Shown: piece by piece, positions 1 to 10,689 of the stretch
Layout: every line of letters begins with the position of its first letter
How positions within the stretch are numbered: position 1 is the first letter of the stretch
NCBI GenBank assembly: GCA_015680685.1
Contig: MNCI01002986.1
Span: forward strand, 395,402-457,401
DNA: 62,000 bases
From: Gnetum montanum
Taxonomy: Eukaryota > Streptophyta > Gnetopsida > Gnetales > Gnetaceae
Direction: 5' to 3'
Made by a program: the position numbers and the translations under genes
Notes under the pieces: model-generated
The model's database searches: none
What the model saw: only the letters and a program-made list of their open reading frames with translations
Told to the model about the DNA's origin: nothing

Positions 1-830
1 GCTGAACATGCACATAGCAAGGGTAAGGGCAAAGTTGACATCATTGAAGAGGTTGTGGAGTCAAAAATAGAAAATGATAGTGGATGCAAGATATGTCAAT
101 ATGACCATCCTAAGGGATGTAGCCCTATAATCTCACATCTGCAGAAGTCTGGGGTGTATGCACTCAACCCAAAATTAAACAAAAGGTAAACATCCCAAAG
201 GTTACCTTATCCTCAAGATAACCCAAGGCAGTTCCACCAACCCTTAACATATTAACCCAATGGAAATCCACCACAATCGATTGAGCAATATCAATAGTGG
301 TAATGCCCACAATCATGGGGAATGCAACCACCAAGGCAACAGTATCCTTACTAGCAACCTGACCTATATGGATATTACGTGCAGCAGCCAATCTCTCCAC
401 GTGACTCTACCAGTCACGGTACTCCTCAACCTCACTACCAAGCTCTTGAGTATTATGGGACTCCCACTTCTAGAAGCGATATTTCACAAGCATGTCATCC
501 TTCTCATTTGGTCACATCTCTTTCACCAATAGCTCCACTACCACCTACTCCTACAATGCAAGGTGAAATCCCTACCCAGCTGCAACAACGTAATGCCACG
601 AGGGTTGTTAACTCTCAACCTACTGTTGGTTCCAACAACCACATGAAGAAAAGACCTTTCTTTAAAACCAGTAGTCCAACCAAGCCCTTGCAATCACAAG
701 CGGCTGATTCCTTAGACACATCAATATCAATCAAAACTTTGGAACCCCATTCAACCCAATCACCGCACTCAACGCATACGGTCACGCTAACTCATGCTGT
801 CACTAATTAGATCAAAGCTAGCCACATTTC
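1..830 (+). pseudogene. Copy A gag, C-terminal part with knuckle and Y/Q/P-rich tail
   Basis: Frame 1 opens inside gag. A short metal-binding-like knuckle C-x2-C-x3-H-x3-C runs from the Cys codon at 85 to the Cys codon at 118, reading CKICQYDHPKGC; the classical gag knuckle is CX2CX4HX4C, so this one is shorter. After it comes a long low-complexity tail rich in Gln, Tyr, Pro and Ser (for example LYGYYVQQPISPRDS near 355-415), reaching the protease at about 830. The same knuckle and tail occur in copies C, D, E, F and G. Stops interrupt it. In Gag such regions normally bind the element's RNA; that role here is inferred from position. Confidence 0.8.
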
Positions 831-1278
831 CAAGAAATTCTCTGATCCTAGGAGTCCTCTGATATACTTACAAATCGCTGGAAATGCGCCATGCAAGGCT
901 CTTTTTGATTTAGGTTCCAGTGTCAACTTGATTTCTCAAGAAATGTACAAGGCCTAGAACTTGCCTCCACTGAAAAAGAGTAACATCCATCTAGTGTTAG
1001 TTGACTAGTCTATCATTGTCCCATTGGGACTGGTGGAAGACATTGTTACCATTATTTATGGGTGGTTGTACCCAACTGACTTCCTAGTGATTCAGGTAAA
1101 CAATGGTAAGGGGGACTTCCCAATCATAATGGGAAGAGCATGGCTAAGCACAATCGACACATGCCTAGGAATCCATGATCTTTCCATAGAAATATCAAAG
1201 GAAAATACATTCAGAAAGATCGAGAAGAAGAAAGTTTCATGCATCACATTCAGTGACATAGGGTGTAATTGTGTGTAG
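831..1278 (+). pseudogene. Copy A retropepsin-like protease
   Basis: Near 845-960 the frame reads SPLIYLQIAGNAPCKALFDL then GSSVNLISQEMYK, the flap-to-active-site region of a Ty3/gypsy aspartic protease. The active site is D-L-G-S-S, typical of the Athila group, where D-T/S-G is usual elsewhere. Downstream, GWLYPTDFLVIQVNNGKGDF and IIMGRAWLS (about 1060-1150) match the second half of the domain. A stop follows EMYKA (TAG at 955) and another sits near 1005. Protease would release Gag and Pol products from the polyprotein. Sister copies give the same domain with Ser instead of Leu after the catalytic Asp. Confidence 0.8.
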
Positions 1279-1539
1279 AGGTCATAGTTTGTGCAAAGTT
1301 TAGCATTCCTTGCATGCAATCAATGTGCACAAGTGATTAACATACAAAGATGCCTATATGTAGTAGCCACACGATAGGAAAACACCCAGTGGCTGATAGC
1401 TAATCAAGAAAGTAGCTCACTCATATGCATGGAACCAACTAAGGGTTTGACTTATGCTTACATTGATAGCATAGATGCATTAGAGCAAGTTCACCACCAA
1501 ATTCTAAGTCTTAACCTTGAAAATATCAAATGGGGGAAG

Positions 1540-2650
1540 TTGGAAATCCCTGAAAAATTTAAGTAGGAGCCCTTCAAGCTGAAAGCATTACCCACCGGTA
1601 TGGAATACACGTTTTTTAAAAATGGAAAACTAGTAATTATCAACACTAAGCTTGCTCCTCAATAAAAAGAAGAATTACTAAAGGTAATAAATAAATGGTT
1701 AAAAACCTTCACTTGGTCATATCCCGAATTAACTGGAATAGATCCTAGGATATGCCAACATAGAATTTACACTGACCCCTCCATGAAGCCTCGAAGACAA
1801 CTGTAGAGGTGATTGAACCCTAAGTTGAAGCAAGTAGTTAAGGAAGAAATCGAACAGCTTCTCAAGGCTAGGTTCATATACCCCATTGCTGATAGTGAAT
1901 GAGTTAGCTCCTTAGTTATTGTGCCTAAAAAGAAAGGCAAATGGAGGGTGTGCATATATTTTAGGCTACAAACCTAGCAACATTCAAAGATCACTTTCCA
2001 TTGCCATTTGTCAACCAAGTCTTAGACACCATCATAGGGTATCGCTATTACAGTTTTCTGGATGGATATAGTAGATATAACCAAATACAAATAGCCCCAG
2101 AAGACGAAGCCAAGATTATGTTCACCAGTTCTTAGGGAATGTTCCCATACAAACAGATGCCGTTTGGCTTGTGCAATGCCCTTGCAACATTTTAATGACT
2201 AGTTCTAAGCATATTCCAACAGTAGATAGGGAATGGCATGGAGGTCTTTATCGACAACTTCTCCACTTATGGAGAAAATTTTGATCAAGCCTTGGACCAG
2301 TTGGAGCAATTGTTAAAAAGATGTGTAGAAACCAATTTGAGGCTCAACTAGTAGAAAAGGCATTTGATGGTCCAAGAAGACGTAGTACTAGGGTACAAAA
2401 TCTCACATACAAGGATAGAGGTAGACCCCAAGAAAATCAAAGTTATCCAAGGAATTAGCTATCAACCGAAAACTATCAAAGATATTTAGTCATTCCTTGA
2501 ACACACTGGCTACTATAGGAGATTTATCGAGAACTTTTTAAAGGTTGCCAAACCATTGGTGGAATTAACAAACAAGGACATACCTTTCGAATGCACCAGG
2601 GAATGCGAACTAGCTTTTCAAACTTTAAAGTAGAAGCTAGTAGAAACACC
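1540..2650 (+). pseudogene. Copy A reverse transcriptase
   Basis: The conserved entry peptide IDPRICQHRIYTDPSMKPRR lies at about 1738-1797. LNPKLKQVVKEEIEQLLKAR and PIADSE(stop)VSSLVIVPKK follow, the usual start of the gypsy polymerase domain. The catalytic motif is F-I-D-N at 2247-2258 (consensus F-M-D-D in copies D and E), so the second catalytic Asp is lost. LTNKD and similar connection residues lie near 2570. Several in-frame stops and at least one frameshift near 1965 break it. An acidic linker between protease and polymerase precedes the domain. The function would be copying element RNA into DNA; this copy cannot make an active enzyme. Confidence 0.85.
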
Positions 2651-3180
2651 CATTCTATAAGCTCTTGATTTGTCCAAACCATTCCATATCATGACTGACA
2701 TGTCCAAATATGTCTTAGGAGCTGTACTTACATAGTTAGATATCAGAAGAGTCCTTATTACATTCATTGTGCAAGTAGAAGTATCACTAGTGCACAACTT
2801 TACTACACTACCACAGAGAAAGAATTAATGGTTGTAGTGTTTGCACTAGAAAATTTTAGACACTATGTATTAGGATATAAAGTATATATATATATAGATC
2901 ATAGTGCAATCCAGTTCCTCATGAATAAGCCAATGGTAAGCCCTTGTATCATACGATGGTTTGTAATCTTACAAGAGTTCGATCTTATGATGATTGATCG
3001 TAAAGGCAACGAGAACGTAGTTCCTAATCATTTATCTCGGTTGCAATGGCACAACAAAGAGGATGAGTATCTAATTTTTGATTATTTCTCTGATGAATTC
3101 CTCTTTGTAGGTGTAGTGAATAATCAATCACCCACGAAGACAAACTGGTACAGTAGCATTCTTACCTATCTTCCCACCTA
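2650..3180 (+). pseudogene. Copy A RNase H domain and tether
   Basis: The reading AQLYYTTTEKELMVVVFALE begins at about 2790, followed by the RNase H signature IYIDHSAIQFLMNKP and later MIDRKGNENVVPNHLSRL (to about 3045). Only one RNase H is present and integrase follows directly. I see no second, archaeal-type RNase H of the kind the Tat/Ogre group carries, which favours Athila. The last part (to 3180) is the linker to integrase. It is open from 2828 to 3181, one of the longest intact stretches in this copy. Confidence 0.85.
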
Positions 3181-3229
3181 ACAAACACCACAAGAGTTAA
3201 ACCTCAAGAAGAAACAATAGTTTCTTCAC

Positions 3230-4360
3230 TGAGCCAAGTACTTTATAGAGATCAATGGGAAACTTTACAAAGTGTGTCCCAATGGCTTGGTTCGATGGTG
3301 TGTTCCCAATATAGATCAACTGCAAGTTCTTCAAGATGCTCATGAGGGTCCTTGTGGGGGTCATTATGCTAGAAGATGAATGACCATCAAGATCCTGCTT
3401 GCAGGATATTATTGGCCTACATTATTTCAGGATGCCCATCATTTCATCCAATCTTGTGAGTGCTGTCAACGTGATGGGGGGAATGATTGCTAGAATAGAG
3501 GATCTGCAACAATGGATTCAACCGTTAGAACCCTTTGACATTTGGGGAATTGATTTTATGGGGCCGATTACACCAATGTCCAATGGAAAAGCTTATATTA
3601 TTGTTGCCATTGATTACCTAACAAAATGGGCCAAAGCAGTTGCTGTTAAAGATTGTACATCATCTATAGCTGCACAATTTGTTCAACAACAAATCATAAA
3701 CAAGTTTGATGTGCCGCGTGCACTTTTTTCAGACAATGATACACACTTCATAGGTGCAAATTTTTGGAAATTAATGCAACGCTTAGGGGTTGAGTATAAA
3801 TTGACTACACCATACCACCCCTAAGCGAACAGTCAGACAGAAGTCATGAACAAGGAGACTACGAAGATATTGACAAGAACCATTAGCAAGTTTAGGTGAG
3901 ACTAAAGCACTAAACTGAACAATGCTCTTTGGGCATACCGCTTCACATGGAAACTCCCTATGGGCTACTCTCCCTATGAGTTAGTGTATGGTAGATTACC
4001 AACGCTTCCTATTCAAACTAAGTTCCATACACTATCCATGGCATGTGACTTCAACCTTGACCTTGATCTAGCAAAAAACAATGGTTAGTAACCCTTAACT
4101 TGCTATATAAAAACCGATTAGCTACCCTATCATCTAACGAATTGCACAAGGCCTTCAATAAACAATGTCATGACCTAAGAATTAGAAAAGTTAAATATCA
4201 GCCAGGAGATAAGGTTCTTTACTAGAATCCCACACATGTGCCACAATGTACTAAATTTCAAACACTGTGGGAAGGACCTTATATTATTTATGCAACTTTT
4301 TCTTCAGGGGCCATGATAATATACAAACCTCAAGAGCTTGAATAAGAAAATTTTGGTCAA
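3230..4360 (+). pseudogene. Copy A integrase
   Basis: An H-H-C-C zinc-binding N-terminus can be followed from about 3335 to 3465 (DAHEGPCGGHYA, then SCECCQRDGG), with a frame change near 3480. The core reads PFDIWGIDFMGPITPMSNGK and AYIIVAIDYLTKW. First Asp, second Asp (LFSDNDTHF, about 3735) and Glu (EVMNKE) of the D-D-E triad are all still encoded, but a TAA stop sits between them at 3823 (YHP-stop-ANSQ). The C-terminal part runs to about 4360 (YPYELVYG-like residues near 3975). No chromodomain is seen. Integrase would insert the DNA copy; broken here. Confidence 0.85.
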
Positions 4361-4463
4361 TGTGCAATAAACCAAACATTTCAATGAGCTTAGGATAGCC
4401 AGTACACATGCTACCTCTCTTGATGGACAACCCTGCTCATTATTTCCGATCTCCCCCTTCCAA

Positions 4464-4483
4464 CTTAGTTGTGGGGGAGATGG
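4464..4483 (+). promoter_or_regulatory. Copy A internal polypurine tract-like site after integrase
   Basis: CTTAGTTGTGGGGGAGATGG directly follows pol. It resembles the true polypurine tract next to the 3' LTR of the same copy (CAGTTGTGGGGCTATGATGA). Equivalent sites follow integrase in copies D, E and G, and a weaker one follows the pol deletion in C. It may be a second plus-strand priming site or a relic of an older LTR boundary; both are inference. Confidence 0.5.
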
Positions 4484-5837
4484 CCACCTATGCTAACCAT
4501 TCTAGGCCCTCAGTTCCTTTTGAATTTCTGTTTTACACATTCTTTCAACTTTTCTTATTTTTGTTTTACACCATCATTCATGTTTTTACTATTTCTTTGT
4601 TTTCTTGATTTACTTTTATTTGTCATCTAATAAGTGATCATGATGGTGGATTGAATTATATCATATTGATTGCTAATATTTGGTTTTTACCTTTCAATTA
4701 TGATGCTGATATTAAGGTATGGTTCTTTTGGTAAAATAGGTAATGAGTCCATGCCGTCCACTCATCCATACAACTCTATGGTCTCCAACAGTCCCCTTTT
4801 TCTAAGTAAATTTGTTAATAAATTGATGGCTGGGTATTTTTCAAACCAAGGAAAGACTCAAAGGATGAAAAGGGTTTGACTTCAAGGGGATTTGATGCAT
4901 TGGTGCTGACTATTCTCTTGGGGTGCTTGGATGCTTTTTCTTGGGTTTTCCACCATTTTGACATTGTTCAAATATCAGGAAGTTGAGTGAATAAAAATAA
5001 GTCTTTGCATGGTGTGGTTCTCACGCATAAACATCAAAAAATAAGAAGAGAAAAATGTGAGAATTCAAAGCACACCCCTTAGACATAATAAAGAAATATG
5101 GGCTACAAGCACTAGTCATGGCATTGGAAAAACATGTTACCCATGCTTGAAAGTTCCCTCTAACTAAGGCCCTTTCTCGCTTCTTGCTTCTCCATCTCAC
5201 TCTCCTTGGGATGGTGGTCACTCTTTGTGGAAGCATTCTTGTTGCCTCAAGAGGATGGATTGGCCAAGTGTATTTACGCGAGCTCACTAAATGTGGTTAG
5301 TTTGAGTCTATATTTGGGATGAGTTTTACTTAGTTATATTAACCATGAAATACACAAGGCGCTTTACACAACCTTATTCTTGGGATTCCATTCCATTCTC
5401 TCCTCTCCATCTTTCTTCTCATTTTCCATCTCATTGCCGATTTTATCATTAGTCCATTCTGGGTTGATGCATTGTTTTTCTTTGGTGAATTCTTGTGGGT
5501 AAGTTTTTAGCTCTAACTTTCAAATGACATTCCTAGAGCCTTTGGACTCTTTGGTTTGTGGGTCTGTTAGGGCATAAATGGCATGAGCCTGCTTTGGGGA
5601 GGACCCACTAGCATCTATTTTTGCTGCAATTTTTAACTTCTTTCCCTTAAACATTTCTTGCAATTAATCATTTCTTGTTTCATCCCCATCCATGACATCC
5701 ATTTTATTGACATTGCCATTGATATTTTTTATCTTTCTTATTCCTCATGTTTTTTCCAATATTTTGTTAATAATCCCATACCTTCCCAATATTTTGTAAG
5801 GAACTTGAGGACGAGTTTTCATTCAGTTGTGGGGCTA
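4484..5837 (+). other. Copy A T-rich post-integrase spacer and 3' end
   Basis: This is non-coding and T-rich, with repeated TTTTACAC motifs (about 4530-4580). It has a block with AAAGCACACCCCTTAGACAT and later CCTCTAACTAAGGCCCTTTC (about 5070-5180) that recurs in copies C, D, G and H. The last 80 bases before 5838 match the 3' end of copy G just before its LTR. The U3-like promoter and ORF3 found at this place in other copies are absent, so the module was deleted here. Confidence 0.75.
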
Positions 5838-5845
5838 TGATGAGA

Positions 5846-5923
5846 GTGGTTACTCTAGCAGTTATTCTAATTATTAGAGTGGTTACTTTAGTAGTTATTC
5901 TAATTATTAGAGTAGTTACTCCC
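5846..5923 (+). repeat. 33-bp tandem repeat in U3 of copy A
   Basis: Two full 33-bp units (5846-5878, 5879-5911) and the start of a third are seen, each holding GTGGTTACTYTAGYAGTTAT and the short palindrome CTAATTATTAG. They end just before the TATA box, the usual place for LTR enhancers. No other LTR in the window has this repeat. Confidence 0.9.
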
Positions 5924-5927
5924 AAGT

Positions 5928-5937
5928 CTATAAATAC
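5928..5937 (+). promoter_or_regulatory. TATA box of copy A 3' LTR
   Basis: CTATAAATAC lies directly downstream of the tandem enhancer-like repeats and about 170 bp upstream of the AATAAA at 6104, the order expected for U3-R of an LTR. Confidence 0.8.
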
Positions 5938-6693
5938 AGTGCCCAAGTGCACAATTGGGAAGAAGTCGGGGGGGAGTCAAGTAGCAAAGCTCTTGTAGTC
6001 TGTTTGAAAGTTAGAGTATTTTCCAAGTGCCTGTAGCAAGAGGTCTAAGTGTGGATAGATCTTTATTCAAGCATTGTGTAGCTGAGCACACCTTATGTAC
6101 GACAATAAAAATGAGCTCTTTGATTCATTCTTGCAGCACTTGAGATTTGTTTTCTTATGTATTTATTTTATTTTATTTTCTTATGCATTTATTTTATTTT
6201 ATTTTATGCACTTTACATTTCTGTTATTAGCCCAACAATTCATTTTGATCAATTAAGCAAATCGTTAAATTACATAAGCACGACTACTTTGAGCATGTGT
6301 GTAATGCTTGGTAACCCAGTAATGATTAGTGTTTGGTAATCCCAGTAGTGTTGCACTAGTTTAGGATGTGTACAGTAAGTGGGAACAGATGTTGGTGTTA
6401 GGATTAGTTAGAACTTAGTTAATGAGTAGTTAAGTTAAATTAGTCACTTAGTTATGTCTCTCCTTCCCTAATAGCACAGGACATGAAAACATAAAAGTTA
6501 TAAAAATCATATGCCTTAAGATTACTTAACCATAAAATCATGACATACAAGTAAGCTTGGCAAGACAATGATCAACTAACCCATCCTTGTTCCACAAGGG
6601 CGCATAAGCACTTAGTCCTTCGAATTCGATCGAATCATGCATGAAATGCTCGTAGTCGTATCGTTGAGCATAGGGGTACCTCACTACTCATTA

Positions 6694-7375
6694 GCTAGTA
6701 TGTTAAAAATGCCTAATAATGAGCTAGATTCATTCTATAGTAAACACTCAAATAGAACTATTCAATATTATAAGTAAAAACAAGTCACTCCTTAGCTACT
6801 GTTTACCAACAAAAATAACTTATTTCAAAGCTATTGAATCCTATTCAAAATGAGAAAAAGCCGAAGCTAAATAATCACCAAAATTAAAATGGAGCATGAG
6901 AAAACTTCCATGTTTAAAATTGAAAAAGCTAAAACTTGTTTAGAAAGCCATTATCTTTACAAATCACTAGAGATGTCTTTTATTTCTCTTTCTCACTTTT
7001 GCTCAAAAATTCCCATGTCTCAAGCCCATCACTTTTTATAGTTTATCTTGGATTGTTACAATAGTTATAATAAGATACATTCATTGAAAGAAGATTTTAT
7101 TGATAGTTTCCTCATAAAGGCTTAAACTATCAAATAACAATTCCAATGAACTAAAAGAATCCTACATGTTATGAATTTGTTGGCCCTTTAACGATAATTA
7201 TTACAACATTTTTCTAAAATTGTAGATGAATTTAAGAGCTTGGTTTAGGTATTCTAGCTCCATTTTATTTATATTTGACATCAGTAGCTCTACATTTAAA
7301 TCCTTAACCTTAAGATCTGTTATGACTTTAGTTATTTCTTCTAAAGTTACACCTATTGATAAGTGGTAAAGGATT
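6694..7375. other. Spacer without recognisable gene
   Basis: AT-rich sequence not matching the LTR family. A TATA-like stretch on the minus strand near 7035-7050 and a 61-codon minus-strand frame at 7201-7386 are present, but neither gives a recognisable protein. It may be an older mobile element or intergenic DNA; I cannot assign it. Confidence 0.4.
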
Positions 7376-7502
7376 CCAACACTCAACCATATAAGTCACA
7401 AGTGTTCATGTGTGACTAGATCATAATTCGTGGATAGATAATGTAAGTGTACTAATGAGTTGATGATAAGTTCATGATCGTTATCTTCTCACTTGGAGTT
7501 AG
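7376..7502 (-). repeat. Inverted LTR-end fragment of the same family
   Basis: CTCAACCATATAAGTCAC and GTGTGACTAGATCATAATTC match the reverse complement of the family's U5 end (compare 22655-22710 in copy D), with degraded similarity running to about 7500. Copy C begins directly after it, so C probably landed in an old minus-strand LTR. About 127 bp survive on this side. Confidence 0.7.
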
Positions 7503-8360
7503 TGATGAAGAGTCTTCAGTTGGTTGCATCAATGGGATGCCATTGACGTAGGGTTTCCCACGATGACATGTACCCTTTGATAGGGCATCCTAGTAGGTCT
7601 ATAAATACAATATCCTAGCCATGTTAATGGGGAGTTAGAATTTCAATTGCTAGTGGAACTCTTGTAGTTTGTTTTTAAAAGAGATAGAATAATTTTCTAA
7701 GTGCTTGCAGTAAGAGTCAAGGAGTGTATGAATCTTTATTCGAGGACTGTTGTACCTGAGCACCACAGTATGTGCGACAATAAAGATGAGCTTTTTGATA
7801 AACCTTGCAGCACTTGGACTAGCTTAATGATTTATTTATGCATTTATTGTTTTCATTAATTAAGAGATTAATTAAGTTAAGATGATTAAGAATTTAAGTA
7901 ATTAATTAAGCTAAATAGACTAGCATACATATGTACAACCACTTCGAGCATACATATAACACTTGGTAATCCCAGTAGCACTTAATGCTTGGTTGCCTAG
8001 CACTGTTGTATGTGTTCATGATGTGTACAGAAAGTGGAACTAGATGCTTATGTTAGGATAGTTAGTTATTAATTAGCAATTAAATTAGTTGAACTAGTTA
8101 ATCAATTTATTCCCATTTATTACCAACCTTAGTAAAATAAAATATAAACTAATAAAAATCATGTGCTTCAATTACACTTAACCATACAACTGAGCTTCAC
8201 AAGTGTAGTTGGGAAGAGAATAATCGTTCCATAATTAGATTTACCTTCTAGATTGAATCTTGAGTATGAAACACTAAGAATCCATAGAATTCGACCAGAT
8301 CACATGTGAATGACTTAGCGATTCATATGGTTGGGTGTAGGGGTACCTCGTAGCTCATCA
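7503..8360 (+). repeat. Copy C 5' LTR
   Basis: It begins TGATGAAG at 7503 and ends CTCATCA at 8354-8360, 858 bp. TATA box CTATAAATAC is at 7599-7608, and AATAAA at 7779-7784. U3 contains CATCAATGGGATGCCATTGA, a motif type shared with copies E and G but not with A or D. The sequence after the end is the primer-binding site. Confidence 0.93.
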
Positions 8361-8361
8361 T

Positions 8362-8379
8362 TGGCATCATTGCTAGGGA
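8362..8379 (+). promoter_or_regulatory. Copy C primer-binding site, tRNA-Asp type
   Basis: TGGCATCATTGCTAGGGA starts two bases after the LTR end. Against TGGCGCCGTTGCCGGGGA, the complement of the tRNA-Asp 3' end used by Athila elements, all five differences are C-to-T or G-to-A. Confidence 0.8.
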
Positions 8380-8537
8380 TTCTTAGCTAATATCATGCAC
8401 TATCAATCTAGGACTTAGTGAAAATCACTAAATGATCGTTGTAGTAGTATTAATGATTTATCTTTTTTGAAAATATCAGTATTGTAAGTCATACATGTTA
8501 TTAATTGAAAGAATGTCTCTTTCATATAGGATTAATA

Positions 8538-10680
8538 ATGCATCGTATGATGAGAACATTTAATGAAAAATATTGGACTGAACAACCTCAAGCAAGGATT
8601 TCATATGCTCAGTTCCATCTTGACTACACTCAAGGACTACATTCATCTATAGCAAATAATTCTTAAGGAGATGGTGTAGGTCCTAGGACAAGGAGGGCCT
8701 TAAGGCCTAGGAACTCCTCTAAATTTAGAAGGAATACACCAAGGAACCACTGGAAGAATTATAGGAGCCATGGTGATTCTCCTAGTTCACCATCCTCCTC
8801 TTCCTCTTCAATGTTTAGTTTTGATGAAAATGAATGTAGGTATAGAAGTAAGGGTCAAGAGATGGATAGAAGTAGAAATAGATGAGATCACCTACATGAG
8901 CATGAGCGAAAGCATCATAATTAGAAAACTAGAAATAGAAATTATCACCATGAAATGTCTAATGAAGATGAACCCTTGCTGGTGACTAGAAGCATGACAA
9001 AAATCTAGGAGAAAGTTAGAATCCCCCATAGGAACCAAAGGGATAGTTGCATCAAGTGACTTAATATGGACAACATTCCTAAATCTAGGGGAGGCTATGA
9101 TTCTAATCCACAACATCAGTTACAAGCCTTCCATGATTCCTGAGCCTTGCAAAAATATTGAACGTAAGTGACAAAAGCTTAAACTCTTTCCCAGGACACT
9201 CATAGAAGATGCTGAAAGTTGGTATAGATCATTAGAGCTAGATTCAATTCATTAATGGTCCATAATGCTTGAGCTTTTTAATGAAAAATACAAAACCTAT
9301 GAAAGAATTTCCAATTTGAGAAAACAAATCCAAGGATGGAACCAAGGGAATGATGAATCCTTGGATGTGGCCTTGGATAGATACCATTTTCTTCTACATA
9401 GATGTCTAAGTCATGGGTTTTCTCAAAAAGAGTAGCTTCTCCACATCATAGATAGACTTTGTAACCAAACAAAGAAGATTCTTTGGATTTATGCCCAAGG
9501 GATGACTATCTAAATTGAGAGCCTATCAAATACAAAGGCTAGTGGAGCAGGTGGCAAAAGAAGAAGGAGAACTATGTAGAAGGTAGAGTGTTGAGGAATA
9601 TAATTGGGACCCAACTCTTCAAACAAGAGAAGTCCATAAGTATAATAAGGAAAATGAGAAAGCTCTTTATATGTTGATTTCACAACAAATGTTTCCAATA
9701 CAAAAGTCTATTGATGAGCTTGAAGCAAGGCTAGATAAGATGTGGGAGTTGGTGAACGAAAAATTTACAACTTACTTGGAAACTATAGAAGAGAAGGTAG
9801 TGCAAGAATCAAGTGATCCAAACAAGAAGAGGAAAAGGAACAATGAAATTGGTAGGAACATTGCTATACTAGTGAGGTTACAAACTTAAGTGCAGAAGAG
9901 GATGATGGATGTGATAGTTGTCAATATGAACATCCAAAGGGCTATTGCCTAGTTATGTTACATCTTCAAGAGTTTGAATCCAAAGTTTGTGAAAAAGAAA
10001 AAGCCTAAGAGAATGCCCTATCCACAAGGAAATTATAGACAATCTTACAATCAATGGTACTATCCTAGTACGATCCCCTATCAACCTCAACACTACTATC
10101 AATAGTAGTGGCAAAACCCATAGTTGTAGGGAAGGCCAACAACATATCAATAGTACCCTTATTACTAGTCAAACCCTCATGAATATTATGTCTAACAACT
10201 TTTTTCCCCAATTGTTTCTACTGCCTCTACCTCAAATCAATACTACCACTCTCTTGAATATCATTAACCCGTAGCATCTCTTGTGGGATCATCATCTCAC
10301 ACCTCTTATCCTTCGACACATCCTCACTACTCTCATGCTTTCCTCCATCATATGTCACCACTAGAGGGAGGAGCACTGCAATATCAACAAATGAATGCCA
10401 CTTGTGCTGTAAACATACATGAAAATAATCATGTTAGTAGATCTCTGCAGAAATTTAGGAAATGTCCTTTCTTTATAATGGTTCCCACTCATGCAAATAA
10501 GCCATGTAGATCTACGAGCTTGTCAAAACTAGCACAAGGCCAATCTAGTGAAACACCCTTCCTTGCAGAAACAATGTCCTTCAATCCTACATAAGAGCCA
10601 ACATCTATTAGCACTTCAACACAAAATATAAAAGCTAAACCTATCATTGAGGAGAGATAGAACATTCCATGCATTACTAA
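8538..10680 (+). pseudogene. Copy C gag
   Basis: From ATG 8538 the frame begins MHRMMRTFNEKYWTEQPQAR, an N-terminus unlike that of D, E, F and G (MSS...). A Ser/His/Arg-rich stretch follows (SPSSPSSSSSSMFSFDE near 8780-8830). The capsid-like Retrotrans_gag region lies at about 9170-9520 (LFPRTLIEDAESWYRSLELD, then ELFNEKYKTYERISNLR). A Glu/Lys-rich region follows at about 9670-9850, the knuckle CDSCQYEHP near 9910, and the Tyr/Gln/Pro-rich tail (PYQPQHYYQ near 10080). Stops occur throughout. It lies directly behind the LTR leader as gag should; the divergent start suggests a separate subfamily or a replaced 5' end. Confidence 0.85.
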
Positions 10681-10689
10681 TAATAACAA

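Larger units (their letters stand above)
1..6693 (+). mobile_element. Copy A: Athila-like Ty3/gypsy element, 5' part outside window
   Basis: The order is gag C-terminus, protease, reverse transcriptase, RNase H, integrase, spacer and 3' LTR, all on the plus strand. The 5' LTR and gag start lie left of the window, so no target duplication can be tested; the five bases after the 3' LTR are GCTAG. Unlike copies E and G it has no ORF3: the spacer after integrase passes directly into the 3' terminal stretch and the LTR. Every coding part carries stops and frameshifts. Assignment to the Athila group rests on family-level resemblance of pol and on the tRNA-Asp-type primer sites of sister copies. Confidence 0.9.
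5838..6693 (+). repeat. Copy A 3' LTR
   Basis: The LTR starts TGATGAG at 5838 and ends CTCATTA at 6693 (consensus CTCATCA), 856 bp. U3 holds a 33-bp tandem repeat, a TATA box CTATAAATAC at 5928-5937 and a poly(A) signal AATAAA at 6104-6109. A pyrimidine- and A-rich block (TATTTTATTTTATTTT type) lies at about 6155-6205. The U5 end (GGGGTACCTCACTACTCAT) is closely similar to all other LTR ends in the window. Confidence 0.92.

Noticed and set aside
1-4360. TAG stops as programmed readthrough or recoding
   Set aside because: TAA and TGA are also present, positions differ between copies, and most can be derived from CAG, CAA, CGA or TGG by transition; decay explains them better.
6694-7375. Ty1/copia fragment on the minus strand
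   Set aside because: The 61-codon frame at 7201-7386 looked vaguely gag-like but no diagnostic motif could be found.
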